Below are positions 11,575-24,253 of a DNA stretch of 64,000 nt, in pieces (position 1 is the first letter of the stretch; each line of letters begins with the position of its first letter). The notes under the pieces are model-generated. The model made no database searches and had not been told where the DNA came from. It saw nothing but the letters and a program-made list of their open reading frames with translations. A program made the position numbers and the translations under genes. Source of the DNA: Pollenia angustigena (taxonomy: Eukaryota; Arthropoda; Insecta; Diptera; Polleniidae); NCBI GenBank assembly GCA_930367215.1, contig OV884059.1, positions 14,284,945 through 14,348,944 on the forward strand, in the 5' to 3' direction.

Positions 11575-13089
11575 CAGCGTTGCCAGAATTAAGATTTTAT
11601 CTTATTTTTCAAGATTTTTTGAACAAAATAAGATTTAAAGATATTTTTTCTCAAATTAAGATTTTTATTTTTAGATATAAAGATTTTTAACTTTAAGTTT
11701 GTACAACATACATTATTTTCTTTTACAGTTTTTTAAACGGTAAATTTTTAAAACAATGAGGTTTTATATCAGCTTGATGTCTTTTGGTTTTGCACACTTT
11801 TGTACTTTTGTACTAATATGCATCATTATTTCTGGGCATACGAAACATTAAAAAAGCATCATAGATTCGCGGTTGTTCATTTTGGGAATATTGATAAAAA
11901 AATAATTTGTGAAAAGAAAAAATGTATAGTTTATATTTATTTTTTATTTATTTATTTACTTGAGTTTTTTAAGCCCTTAGGGGCCAATAAACCAGAAAAA
12001 TATAACATAACATAATATAATATAAAGATTCATTTATTAAAAAACAAAAAAGTTCATGTACATATTTAGTTACTATGTCTTAGTACCAAAAGGTAAAACT
12101 AATGGAACTAAACCCTTGGATTACCGTCTTGGTCGGGCAGACCAAATTAGTGTTTTCCTTGCAATATTTTCGAATATAACAAAAAAAAAAAAAAAACAGG
12201 GGCGTGAGTTCTATAATGATACGTGCTGAATCGAATGAAACTAATATGGATTCGATTGAAGCAAACTAGTGGGGTAAATTTTATTTTTATATAAAAGTCT
12301 ATGAAATTACCCTTTTGGCCAGGCCGAATTCTTGTTTTCTTGCAATATTTTTCAAATAGGAAAAAAATTAAGAAAAATAGAAACGTGAATTCTATAAATG
12401 ACATGTTCTGAATTGAATGAATCAAGTTTGAATCAAATGTGTGGTAGATGCGCAAAAGCAATGTGCAAAATTAAGGACTACATATTCGATGACTTGCATG
12501 TAAAATAAAATAATAAAAATATATAATAAATAATTTTGGTCTGCTTAGACCAAGAGGAGTGGTAAAAAGTTCCAGTTAAGGGTTATGAAGCTTTTGGTTT
12601 GAAAATACCACATTCCATGTTAATGATAATTTGTAAACAAAGTATTTATACATAAGTGCTTAAGGATATCTGTTTAAACGTGTACCAACATTATTTTAAT
12701 AAAAATTCATTAGATATATATTTAGGAAACCCCATAGTTTTGAGTGCATCTCTAACATAAGAATTTAATTACTTTCGACGAAACTTTTTTATATAGATGG
12801 ACTTTTTAACGTTCTTATTTATTAGAAATTAAGTTAATTTAAAATGTATTTTTTTGGAAAATAAAACTAAAACACAATTTTAAACTTACAATTTAATTTT
12901 GTATAAATACCGCAAATATTTATTTTAATTTAAATATGTAGTTTCCATAATAAAAAGGAGTTTCTTTAAACAAAGTTATAATTTTTACTTTTTTGCCTTT
13001 GTTATAAAAATTCCAAGATTTTTCTCTTCAAAATAAGATTTTTTTATCGCCAAAAGAAGATTTTCCTTCCAAATCTTCTGGCAACGCTG
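11575..13089. mobile_element. hAT-type non-autonomous element, 8-bp TSD GCTGGTAC
   Basis: CAGCGTTGCCAGAA at 11575 is mirrored by TTCTGGCAACGCTG ending at 13089. GCTGGTAC occurs immediately before (11567-11574) and immediately after (13090-13097), an exact 8-bp target duplication as expected for hAT. Both ends are loaded with AAGATTTT subterminal motifs (about 11589-11690 and 13013-13072), probable transposase-binding repeats. The 1515-bp interior has no recognisable transposase; it contains two related segments near 12120-12200 and 12300-12390. Confidence 0.85.
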
Positions 13090-13248
13090 GCTGGTACAAA
13101 AAACCAAACATTTCCTACAAAAACAAAATACACATATAAAAAAGAAAACAAAAATCCAGTAAAATATTTTCACACAACACAAGCTGTTCGTGCTGCGGCC
13201 GTTTCTAAAATTGTTTGTTTGTTCATTTCTTTATCAATGTAAAAAAAA

Positions 13249-14826
13249 ATAAGTTAGAAAGTATAGTCGGTCAAGCCCGACCATATAATACCCTACACCA
13301 CAGTTTTTAAAAACACATCATGCTTATGTGTCCATATTAATATGGATTTATCTATGTTTATAAACTTCATTTAAAACGGTTTGAAAGTTTGTGAGAGGCA
13401 GAAATTGCCCCCTGCCTCCCCTTGTGGTCCTATTTTTTAAAAACTGTATAGCTAAAGGAGCGTATAGACGACATGTTTTTGTCATCTGACATGTCAAATT
13501 TACCACTGCAAAACACATACATGTCGTGTGTTACCTTTTTAAATTTGCTTCTGTAAAAGTCAGACGCAAAGTCATCTGACAAAATTTCAATTAGAGCGTG
13601 CTCTATTTTCTTCTGACAAACCATCTGACATCAGAAATCTATGCCGGGAAGAAACTGGCAGCGGCGTCAACTATTGACGGAATCATTAGCCGGCTGAAGT
13701 TAATATTTTACAATACCAAGATATGTATGCTCATCTCACCATTGAATAGAATTTATGTAAATATATACATAAAAACCGTTTCATTATATAATTCTAAATT
13801 GGTATCTTCAAAATAAAAGAAAAAAATGTTAAGATGGCTAAATTATTTTACGGCACAAATAAATATTTTCGTGGCGGCAGCAAGCTATTTTGAAACCGAG
13901 AACTACTTTGGTTTCTGCAATAACAATGCGAAAAAAACAGAGACAATGTCAGAAGCAAATTACATGTACCTTTGTGACCGAATATTATAAACCTTATGTA
14001 AAACAGCAATTTTGACAGACATGAACAGTTACATATGACTTGAAAATTTGACATGTCAGATGACAAATACATGTCGTGTACGGGCGCCTTAATGTGTCCC
14101 TTTAGATATGGATCTATCTATGTTTTTAATTTCATTAAAATCGGTTTGAGAGGCAGAAATTGCCTCTATCTCCCCTCGTGGTCCGATTTTTTTTTAAATT
14201 TATACATTTTGTGTCCATATAGATATGGTTCTATCTATCAGGTATATGATGAAAATCGATCGATTTCAAAACGAACGTTTTTAAAGGTGTGATGAATTTC
14301 GAGGGATTTTAAAATCCATTTCTGAATTATAGTCTTAAATTTTCGTTCAGAATACACTTCAGTTAACGTATATAATATACAATTTGAAAGAATAAAGACT
14401 GAAAATAAAAGGAATATGCATTTTAAATCCATTTCAAAAAAACTTAAAACGATATTTTCGGTTTCAAATCGTATCGTTTAAAATTTCATTAAAATCGGTT
14501 TGATAGTTTCTGAGAGAAAGAAATTTCCCCCTATCTGCCCTCGTGTTGCTACGATTTGGCCCATTTTCAATAGGCTTGGTCCTTGGGCCAACAAGAACCT
14601 ATGACCCAAATTATATCAAATTATCTCCAAAATTGCGACCTGTACTTTGCGCACAAGGTTACATGGACAGCCAGCCTGCCAGCCAGCCGGACGGACAATG
14701 TCAGTTCGACTCAGAAAGTGATTCTGAGTATATCGGTATACTTTAAGGTGGGTCTAGGACCACTATTTTAAGGTGTCACACACATCAGCACAAATGCATA
14801 ATACCCTCTCCACTATTGTGGTGTGA
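13249..14826. repeat. dispersed repeat (GTATAGTCGGTCAAGC family), copy 1, interrupted
   Basis: It begins at AAAGTATAGTCGGTCAAGC (13258) and ends at ATACCCTCTCCACTATTGTGG (about 14824). Copy 3 at 58978-59655 is an uninterrupted relative of about 680 bp, with the same inner words (CATATTAATATGG, GAGAGGCAGAAATTG and GACGGAC). Copy 1 is longer because a 634-bp MITE (13456-14089) is inserted. The family is not identified. Short frames in it reflect conserved repeat sequence, not a gene. Confidence 0.75.
13456..14089. mobile_element. PIF/Harbinger-like MITE with TAA duplication
   Basis: About 45 bp at the left end (AGGAGCGTATAGACGACATG onward) match the inverted right end (before AGGCGCC at 14083-14089), including TGTCATCTGACATGTC. 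TAA lies on both sides (13453-13455 and 14090-14092). It interrupts the dispersed repeat, whose uninterrupted form at 59170 shows the empty site. Confidence 0.8.
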
Positions 14827-15919
14827 ACATTAGAACATTAAAATCTAATGTTTGTCTACAGTATCACTACAATTGTTCTGTTTTTTTTTAACGAAGAACA
14901 GAGCACTATATAATGTTCGACACTTTCTTGAAAATAGTTACGAACGGTATTAGGGGTTGTGTTCGGCTACACAATCACTAAAAAACAGATATCTTTGATG
15001 TTAGCTTAAGCTACAACCTTCATACAAAATTTTATTGAAATAAAATAAAAACAACATACGCGTAACAACAACAGGTTCTAGAATAATGGGGCTGCCATCT
15101 GTCGCTGTCTTAAAGCAACGCCCTCCGTGTATTTAGTGTAGTGGTAGGGAACCTTACTAATCTTTGATTTCTACCTTTTTTCCCAGGAGGTGGCGGCTGC
15201 CTTAACTTTACCATGTTGTTATCTATCCTCTTTTCCTGTTGGTGGGTAGGCCAAGGATCTTCCTGAATGGATTGTTTGAAGGGGGTTGAAGTCATGATGA
15301 AAATGTTAACGAAAATGACACTGGATCGGGCATACTTTGCGTAAGTGATCAGAAGATATTGCAATACAAGATATTAAGTGGAATCCTTAAGGCAGTTGGC
15401 GCGCAGGATGACCATCGCACACCTGGAAACGCCAAATAATAACTGAAATATACAAACGACACCTTTATTTGAATGAAATAAAACACCGCCCAATGATCGG
15501 TGCTATTGGAATCATCTTATTATGCTCCTTGCAGGAGTAAAAGGAAGCGATACTATACACATATATTAGCGATGTTCCTATTCCTTTTTATTGAATGTAC
15601 GATGATTACAAATTTTACTTATGCTTTGTTTACACTTGGGGTTTTAAACGCGTTTTAGCATCTCGAACGTGATAAAGCTGCAATCACATCAAAATCGAGA
15701 TGATTATCCATACATTTAAGTGATTTCGAAATCACTTCAAATTAACATGATTAAGACTTAACCATTCCATTTATCACACAAAACCTCTGAACATACAACA
15801 ACATCCAACTGAGTATGATGTAGCTTCGGCCACAATAAACGTATCTCTCACGAGTACAACCGACTTATGTTCTTATTTCGCCCTTAAATAATCCATAAAC
15901 TTTAACAATTTCTTCATTA
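14827..15919. other. non-coding, with a possible retroelement ORF fragment
   Basis: A minus-strand open frame at 15110-15364 has a Pro/Lys/Arg-rich tail (LRQPPPPGKKGRNQRL) that looks like a retroelement ORF1/Gag start, but it is too short to assign. Nothing else is recognised. Confidence 0.35.
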
Positions 15920-17822
15920 ATTTTATTTATTTTTTATTTATTTATTAACTGATCTAGAACAACAAGATAAAATCTTATAAATTACAGCGCTAGTGATATT
16001 ATCAATATAATTTTAAAAAATAAAAATGTAAAATATTAAACTACATAGATAAAAACATGTATAAACAATACAAAAAAGTAAAAAGTAAAGATTATTACAA
16101 AAATTAAGGTATTAACCAAGTATTTCTAATAGCTTCTTTTTAAACGTGTTTGCGTTGCTTAAGAGTTGAAAGTGGGTTGGAAGGGCGTTCCAAAGACGGA
16201 TTGTAAAAACAAAAAACTGTCGTTCCGACATAAGGCTGGCAAACCTGTGCTGAATTAATTTGTTTCCACGATTAGATCTAGCAAATTGCAGTTTATTATA
16301 AAGATAGCTTGGTTCTTTGGATGTAATAATTTTATGTAAAAACAAAAGGCATCTAAATTGCAAAAGATTTTTAAAATTCATTCCATAAATTTGATATGAA
16401 AACATTGATATGCTTTCACTTCTATTTTTGTTGAAAACATATCTTGCAATATTATTGTAGGTAACATTTAATTTTTGAAAGTCGACACTGTCACAATTTG
16501 CAAAAATTTCACATCCGTATAGCAGAACTGGAATCAAATACGTTTTGGCTAATAGCATTCTTATTTTAAAAGGTGTTGAACTTTTTACAACCCATAAATT
16601 TCTCAGCATTCCGTACACTTTTCCAACGACCAAGTTTATGTGATTTGACCAAGTTAGTTGACTGTTAAAGGTAACGCCAAGATTTTTTGATGTACTAACT
16701 AGGGCTATAGCATTGTTATTAATTTTTATTTCAATAATATCGTGAAGAACTCTAGAAATTTTTGAGGATTTAGACAGAAAAATACATTTCGACTTAAGGG
16801 GGTTAAGGACTAATCCATTTTCCATGGCCCAATTATAAATTCTATTTAAATCATCATTTATATTACAAACACACGATTGCACATCAGCTAAACTAGCACT
16901 ACTATAAAGCTGAACATCATCAGCATACATATGTATCTCGCTACTTTTAAGAACGTCTGGTAGATCATTAATGTACAAACAAAACAGAAGAGGTCCAAGG
17001 ATTGAACCCTGTGGAACACCTCTGACGACTGTGAGAGGATTCGAAAATTTACCATTATAGTGTACAATTTGTGATCTGTTATCGAGATATGATGATATAA
17101 GCTTGCAAGCAGAACTAGAAAAGTTGAATAGTTTTTCAAGTTTGTTCGCAAGAATACCGTGATCGACAGTGTCAAAAGCTTTACTGTGATCCAATAAAAT
17201 TAAAAATGATACATTATTACTATCAAGTTTCATCCGCAGAGATTCAACTACATCTGCCAATGCTGTTATACAACTTTTTCCTTTCCTAAAGCCAGATTGT
17301 TTTTCCGATAAAAGGTTATTGATGTCCAAGTAATCATTTATTTGCTTGGACATTAGTTTTTCCATTACCTTTGATAGAAAAGGAAGGATAGCTATAGGTC
17401 GAAAATCGTTGTTTGATTTGGGAATGGGAATAATTTTAGAAAGTTTCCATCCTTGAGGAAATACTGATTTTGCAAGAGCCGTATTGAATACATGTGTCAA
17501 AAAAGGTAGAATTTTGGGAATAATAGCTTTCAGAAAGATGGGATTTATATTGTCCATACCAGTGGCATTAGATTTAACAGCCAACATACTTTCTAAAACC
17601 TCGAACTGGTCTACGCAACGGAAATAAAAACAATTTTCTACCGGTACATAACAGAGGTTATTATAGACGTTTCCGGAGGGAGGTTGAATATCTATATTAA
17701 CAAATTTACTATTTAGGGTGTCCACATCAATATCCTCATTGTTAACTGTGGTGCATTTCCGGCCTATACCTATGCTTCGAATTTCCTTCCATTTAGATTT
17801 ACTATCAACAGAATATATTTAA
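15920..17822 (-). mobile_element. 5'-truncated non-LTR retrotransposon (LINE)
   Basis: The unit is a reverse-transcriptase ORF followed by a short 3' UTR and an A-rich AAATA-type tail at about 15920-15955. In the reading frame a stop lies just upstream near 17823, and there is no endonuclease domain, which indicates ordinary 5' truncation during target-primed reverse transcription. No target duplication was identified. Confidence 0.85.
16112..17725 (-). CDS. LINE reverse transcriptase, CR1/Jockey-like, N-terminally truncated
   Basis: This 537-residue open frame carries the non-LTR reverse transcriptase core. Order of motifs: DFRPIAIL near residue 107, SGFRKGKS near 144, LLDHSKAFDTVDH at 177-189 with catalytic Asp179, RGVPQGSILGPLLF at 235-248, and YADD at 267-270 with the metal-binding Asp pair. 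The C-terminal part (ARYVFNKNR near 430 and LWNALP near 510) is the region usual in CR1/Jockey-superfamily elements. The frame is open upstream of the Met to about 17820, so this Met is not a real start. The usual apurinic endonuclease is missing. The absence of stops suggests a fairly recent insertion, but it cannot be autonomous. Confidence 0.9.
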   Translation of the reverse strand: MDTLNSKFVNIDIQPPSGNVYNNLCYVPVENCFYFRCVDQFEVLESMLAVKSNATGMDNINPIFLKAIIPKILPFLTHVFNTALAKSVFPQGWKLSKIIPIPKSNNDFRPIAILPFLSKVMEKLMSKQINDYLDINNLLSEKQSGFRKGKSCITALADVVESLRMKLDSNNVSFLILLDHSKAFDTVDHGILANKLEKLFNFSSSACKLISSYLDNRSQIVHYNGKFSNPLTVVRGVPQGSILGPLLFCLYINDLPDVLKSSEIHMYADDVQLYSSASLADVQSCVCNINDDLNRIYNWAMENGLVLNPLKSKCIFLSKSSKISRVLHDIIEIKINNNAIALVSTSKNLGVTFNSQLTWSNHINLVVGKVYGMLRNLWVVKSSTPFKIRMLLAKTYLIPVLLYGCEIFANCDSVDFQKLNVTYNNIARYVFNKNRSESISMFSYQIYGMNFKNLLQFRCLLFLHKIITSKEPSYLYNKLQFARSNRGNKLIQHRFASLMSERQFFVFTIRLWNALPTHFQLLSNANTFKKKLLEILG

Positions 17823-18701
17823 AATAAACTTCTGATAACTTGTATTTTTTATAAATTTTTAATACGTTAAAGAAATATAAATTTGTTTGTTGTGTTTTAT
17901 TTATTAATCAACAGTCATCTTAATAATTTCAAATGTAATGTGAATCAATATTTTACTTAAACGGATTTAAAAACCCAAGTGTGAGCATAGAAACCCAACT
18001 GTATCCCCGGAAAAGACTTTTATGCCAAAGAGGTCCATGCGGAATTATCGAATGTAGCAAAAATTGACCAGAATACTTTGAATCGTTATATCAAATCAGG
18101 TTTTAAAGGAGTTGTAATTAAAAGTTATTATGATCTGCATATTAAAATTTTAACCCTAGAATTACAGAAAGTTACGACCAACATTTCAACAAAATGTTAA
18201 TTTCCTTAGAACACGAAAACATAGCGAATTTAAAGTACAAATCCTCACAGTTTTGACTTCATAATCCAACAAAAAAAACTTAGTTGGGACAAAAATGTGA
18301 CGGCGTTGCTTCTAGTGTTAACGTATTTTGAAACCTGTTTCAAATAGCTCGAAGTACAGCATGTAATCGAGTGTTTTCAATTAAAACTTAATTGGTAAAC
18401 TAGAGCCAAATTATGGCATTCGATATCGATGGAAATTTTTAATTTAAATTGTGTTGTAATATCGATTGATATCGTATGCCGTAACGCTTACAAAATTGAA
18501 ATATCATTAGTAATATTTTTTTGTTGCCCTGTGCTTTTTAAAAATAAATTGTTTGGTTTCTCAATTTTTTTTTTTTTTTTTTTTTGTTTTGTTTAATTCT
18601 AAAATCTCAACTGTTAATAAAAAATTACCACAAAATAAGCTGTACACAATAATAACTTTCTAATTATATTTAAAAGTGGCATGATTAAGCAGATTTTGGG
18701 T

Positions 18702-18732
<31 letters not shown>

Positions 18733-20150
18733 GGGCTAAAGAGTTAAAGCCAATTATAAATTTAATTCAACAATAACGTTTTTCAATAAAGTGTTAAACG
18801 AGAAATAAAAATCAACAAAATTAATTATTTTTGATATTTTTTTTTTATACATTTTTTTTGTGCAAATTTTTTCTTTTTTTTTGCATAAATTAACCCTTCA
18901 AAAGAGTCACTTGAACACTGACTTAAGTTCAAAATTTAATTGACTTTCTGTATGAGCGTCTGCCTACAACTCTTTGTGGGTTTATTTTTTTCAAAAAACA
19001 AAAGCAACAAAAACAAGCTGTTGCAAATTTTAACACTCCAACGTTTTAGAGGCATTCTTCAAAAGAGTTAAAGTGTGAAAAAGTTATGAAAAAAAAATAT
19101 TTCACACCTTAAAACAATGAATTCTATAACAAAAATTAAATTGAAAATGCACTTAAAATAAGTATTTTAATTCAAAAAAAAAAAAAAATAGAATCAGGCA
19201 ATGTTAACTTTAAAAAAAGAGAAAGAGATCGAAAGAATTGTTATTAACATGGCAGATACTTGCGGGTTGCATACTTTAGGGCAGTTGTTTGAAAATAAGA
19301 TTAAAGTGTTAAACAAGGGTTATTAAAAATTATTTTAGACAATTAACACTATTCGAACGGTATTTTTTTAAATAAAAATTTTCCTAAATAATTTAATTAA
19401 AATGGGTACTTATTTTGTCAAAAACTATTTTTATACATCAAACTAATTTTTGAATTTTTTGTCTAGCTATTTTTTCTGTACTGACTGCCAAAAAAATATT
19501 TTTTTCTGGTTTTTAATTTTTGTGTTTTTCTTAAATTAACAATTTGTTTTGTCGAAAATGACAGGACTTGTTTTTATAAAAACAAAAAACTTGATTGAAG
19601 GGCACTAATAGAGAGCCAAAAGTAAGAGCTCTTTGAAATTTGAGCTATTTCGCTAATTGCTAACAAATTTGCAATAATTGAAAAACTCAAAAAAAATATA
19701 ACTAGAAATTATTTTTTAAATTCAATTCAAAAAGGCCAAAGTATTTGTAAACTATTGCAGTATAGCACAGTGGCATAATATCAAAAAGAGTCATATTATA
19801 TATAAGAACGAAGAATTGTGTGTGTTTTTTTTTATTAAACGACTTTTGGGTTTGTTTTATTTTTCAAAAAAGTACAATCGACGACATTATTTATAGAATT
19901 CATCATTGAACTCGCTGCGCTAAAGTACTGTTACTAGTGAAGTTCACTAAAGGAATACGCCAGTCCGGATTTTCCGTGTCTTAAGCATAGAAATCAGCCG
20001 AAATACTAGGAATTTCGCGTTCGATTTTGTCTTACTTCGTTGTCGTTATAGATAAGCGATTCAATGTTACCGACTGATAAGGGTTAAATAGACCATTCGC
20101 TAGAAACATTGCACTAGATTTTTCGCTTGTCGAATTTTTTCTTCAATAGT
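17823..20150. other. AT-rich stretch; small hairpin at 18411-18484
   Basis: Long poly-T tracts occur near 18567-18585 and 18704-18732. A 74-bp inverted repeat (TTATGGCATTCGATATC against GATATCGTATGCCGTAA) lies at 18411-18484 and could be a tiny MITE. No gene is recognised. Confidence 0.5.
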
Positions 20151-20179
20151 TCGATTGTGTTGTGGTACGCTGTATTACA

Positions 20180-21150
20180 CTATGCGCAGTCCTGTTGGGA
20201 ATAAATGCCGCCCAAGTACAAAGCAAGTTCCAAAGGGACTCCGAATCTGGTATAGACCTCAAGTAGTCCGGTTAGAAATACAAATGTCGCCGAAATTCAA
20301 GGCGACCAGCTAGTCGCAAAAGTACACCAATTCATAGCCCTGCCGCGAACGCCGTTGACACCTCTTCATTAGACAACTGGTATAGACCTTACGGAGTCCT
20401 GTTGGAAATACAAATGTATTCCAAGTTTAAGGCGACCAGCTAGTCGCAAAAGTACTCCAATCCATGGCCTTGCAGCGAGTGCCGTTAACACCCCTTCATT
20501 AGAATAATGGTTTAGACCTTAAGGAGTCCTATTAGAAATATATATCGTGCAAAGCGAACAGCTAGTTACAAAACTACTCCGAATCTTAGCCCTGCAGCGA
20601 TTGCTGTTGACAAACCTTCATTAGAATACTGGTATGGACCTTAAAGAGTCCTGTCTAAAATACACATATCGCCCAAATTCAAGGCGTTCAGCTAGTCGCA
20701 AAAGCACTCCAATTCATGGCCCTGCAGCGAGCGCCGTTGACACCCGATCATTAAAGAGTTTAAAATACACATGTTTAAAATACACACTTTACCCAAGTTT
20801 AAGACGATCAGCTAGTCGCAAAAGTACTCCATTTCATGGCTCTGCAGCGAGCGCCGCTGATATCCCTTCATTAAAATACAGGAATAGACCTCAAGAAGTC
20901 CTGTTGGAAGTACACATGTCGTCCGAGTTCAAAGCGTCTATTTAGTGGCAAAAGTACTCCAATTCATGACCCTGCAGCGAGCACCGTTAGTATCCCTTCA
21001 TTAGTATACTGGAGTAGACCTTAAGGAGTCCCATTGAAAAAGATATCGTTTAAGTACAAAGCTAGTTGCAAAAGCACTCCGAATCTTGGCCCTGCAGCGG
21101 TCGTTGTTGATAAGCCTTCATTAGGATACTGGTGGAGACACTCCACGCTA
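20180..21150. repeat. degenerate tandem repeat, about 120-131 bp unit
   Basis: About seven units, each with CTGGTATAGACCTTAAGGAG, GCGACCAGCTAGTCGCAAAA and CCCTGCAGCGAGCGCCGTTG type blocks. Unit starts lie near 20247, 20379, 20509, 20631, 20757, 20880, 21010 and 21130. The CCAGCTAGTCG block is itself partly palindromic. A 103-residue frame at 20634-20945 runs through two to three units and repeats SRKSTPxHGxAASA; I regard it as a by-product. The array is isolated from the other repeats here. Confidence 0.8.
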
Positions 21151-21991
21151 TTTGTTTAATACATTCTGTGTAACTTGTCGATATAATTTAACAGTAAATG
21201 TATTTTTTTACAGATACAAAAAACGCATCAACCTATTAATCGCGTGGTGTGGACCTCCAGCTTAAAGGAGTCACCTTACTCCCCATTTAAAAACTGCTGC
21301 AAAAAGAATTTGATCGGTTATATGGTTTTAAAAAATTTGGGAATTTTATTTATGTATGTGACTGTTAAAATTTTTTTATGTCAGTATTTTTTCCTAAAAC
21401 ATATTTTACATTAAAAAAAAAATATTTAATATTATGGTGAAAATAATAAAAAACAAAAAGTTTAGCTAAAATTTTGACAGTTGAAATTTGTGAAAAAACA
21501 AGCAATTTTTTTAGAAATTGTTGAAATAATTTTTGTGAAGCGATGATTTCACTTATGGCCAATTTCACTTATTCTATTTAAATATCAATTCATATTTATA
21601 AATCTAGTTTTTCATATATTTTTATTTGACATGAAAAACGAATTTTAAGCAATAAATGATATATAAATAAATTGGTGAAATCGGCCATCAGTATTCAACA
21701 ATTCATCATTAAAAATAAAGTCTCTAAAAAAATTTTTGTATTTTAAACTTTTTTTCTAATTAAGCAGATTTATTATTTGCTATTTATAACAAGATCCCCC
21801 CCCACCCCATTTTTCCCCCTTAAACCACCAAAGTACTTAAAATGTATATCTTTTCTTCAGGTGCTTTATGTAAATTATTTTGTTTCTAATTTTATTTGTT
21901 TTTTTTAATATTTATTTTTAATTTTCTGTCTGCATGTTGCTTTTAAGTAGCAAAATGATTTAAGAAGAATAAAACTACAAAACAAAACACA
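21151..21991. other. AT-rich non-coding stretch
   Basis: Nothing recognised. A C-rich run (CCCCCCCCACCCC-like) lies near 21796-21808. Confidence 0.5.
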
Positions 21992-23826
21992 AGTAATAAA
22001 GTATAGTCGGTCAAGTACGACCATGTGATACCATACAACATTTTATATTTAAAAGCGAATTTTCGAGAGTGTACAGTATTTGGGACCTATAGGCAGTGCC
22101 ATGATTGTAAAAAAAAGTATGCTTTGATGTTTAGATTAATATTAAACTTCTTTCTGCAGAATATTATTTAGATATCTTTCTCGATATGAAATTTGTTAGT
22201 CAGCACATTATTGGTTTGGCGCATATGCCAAAAAAAAAACATAGTGGAGAAAAACGACAATGAAGGTTTACAAGAAATTTTCTTAAAATGTAGCGGATAG
22301 ATTTTTTTGTATTTTCTCTACTGCATCCGGCATATCGACTCCTTTGCACGAAATTATCGTATACGCCAATTTGTTTGAAATTGAGTTTTTGGTGCCATCT
22401 TGTTCTACATTCAAAGAGAAGTCACCTGACAAAATATTGTAGGCGAATTCCACTTCGTTGCCCAAAAAATGTTTTGTATATTTTCATTTTGATATTGCAA
22501 GCGAAAGCAGAGAAAAGTAGAACAATGGCTGTCCTGTAAAATTTGATTTTTGTAACAGACGATAATTTCGCGCAAAGGGGTCAATATGTTTTGAAGAAAA
22601 ATTTAAAGTTTTGTGAACGTTCATGTAAGAACTTAGAAGTTATTAGAATGTATATTAAAAGTGAAAATTATTGTTTGTGCCGCATACGCCACTTTTCTAA
22701 ATATATATTTTTAAGAAGTAGATTTTTGTGCTGCTTACTGCTTATTTTGCTTTTTCTTTAACAATTTTTTTTCTTACGGCAATTTTTTTTCTTACGGCAA
22801 AGCAAGATTTAAATTCATTTTGTACGTTTTTGTATGAGGAGTTTGCTGCGTTAGCCAAATAGTGGCGTGCAGAGCAAAACAATACTCAATAAACGTGAAA
22901 CCAGTGAAATGCCCATAGGAATAGCTAATCCCATCAACAATAAATTTCAGCTCATCAATAGTATGAAATGGGAATTTAGCACATTCAAACGAAACCTAAA
23001 AATATTTGATTTGAAGCAAAATTAATGCTTAATATCTCGGAAGCCATAAAAAATCGTTTAAACGGGTTTGGATTCAGACAGGGGTTATTTAAAATATATA
23101 TATCCCATACCTAACTCAATTTTTTTCAAAATGGTCGTTAGGTCAAAACAACAATGAACTGACTATTAAGTGATTTTAGGGAAGGGGTTTATTTAGCGGC
23201 TACATATGTTCAATTCTGAACCTACAACATCAAATTTTGACAGGAAATACAAAGTAGTTATCGTCAAAGTCCTGTCGCCAAATTTTGTGTCAATGACAAC
23301 ATTTATAAGAAAGGTATGCCATTAAAAGTTATTTTCAGGAGTAGTATTTGTATGAAAGCTATGTTCAAATAGGGAACGATTTCAGTAAAATTTAATAAGA
23401 CAATTTACATACATACATAGATTGCCATCAAAATATTTTGGATATAATTTAATCGAACTACATACCAATAAAATAAGATGTTTTATGGTCACAAAGTCTC
23501 TATTCCGGGAAGAGGCTTGCATGGAAACTATGTGAAATAACGGACCGATTCTAACCATTTTCAAGAGTGTTGGCCCCTTTAACAATTAAAACCTATCTAC
23601 AAAATTTCGTAAAATTTTCTCGAAAATTGCGGCCTATACTTTGCGCACAAAGTTTAAATGGACAGACAGCCAGCTGGACGGACGGACATCGTTAGCTCGA
23701 CTCAAAAAGTTATTCTGAGTGATTCGATCTACTTAAAGGTGGGTCTAAGACCAATATATATTTTAAGGTGTTACAAACACTAGCACACACACATACTACC
23801 ATCTTAACTATTGTGGTATGAGTATA
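21992..23826. repeat. dispersed repeat (GTATAGTCGGTCAAG family), copy 2, diverged
   Basis: The left part (22000-22035) and right part (23620-23826, with GCGCACAAAG, GACGGACGGACATCG and AGGTGGGTCTAAGACC) match copies 1 and 3. About 1.2 kb in the middle does not match and probably includes other insertions. A minus-strand 60-residue frame at 22283-22465 has no recognisable motif. Confidence 0.6.
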
Positions 23827-24253
23827 AATAGAAAATATCAGCCATGAGTGTAGACCACCCAATTAGATGACTTTCAAAATGAATCATTTTAGAGAAACTA
23901 ATGAGAAAATAATTTTTTTAAATGACAGCTAATGTATTTCTATTTTTTTTTTAAGAAATTTAATTATTTGTGGTATTAGAATCTGTAATTTAAACAATTT
24001 ATAATTTATCATTAAATTGCAAGAGGAAGCTAAAAAAGTTTTCAAATTTGATCTTGCTTAAATATCACAGTGCAACCAAATTCGGGTCATCGCCGCCAGC
24101 CTCAATACTTGCAACGCGAAATGAAACTAGACGATTGGTTGAGCAAATCTGCCAAAGGGTTTTGAAAAGTTAGCTCGGGTTCCCGAAGCATCGGCCCCTA
24201 AAGTTTTTGAATTTTTTGAAAAGGCGTTTGGTATAAGTAAAAAAAATATACTA

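Noticed and set aside
13598..14432. Several 60-79-residue frames on both strands
   Set aside because: They fall in MITE arms and conserved sub-repeats of a dispersed element.
15110..15364. Gag or ORF1 start of a retroelement
   Set aside because: Only a Pro/Arg-rich 60-residue stretch with no zinc knuckle or continuation; kept as a possibility in the region note only.
20634..20945. 103-residue repeat protein
   Set aside because: Frame arises from the tandem array, and no start context or splice signals support it.
22283..22465. 60-residue minus-strand frame with KLAYTIISCKG
   Set aside because: Too short, no family resemblance, lies within a diverged repeat.
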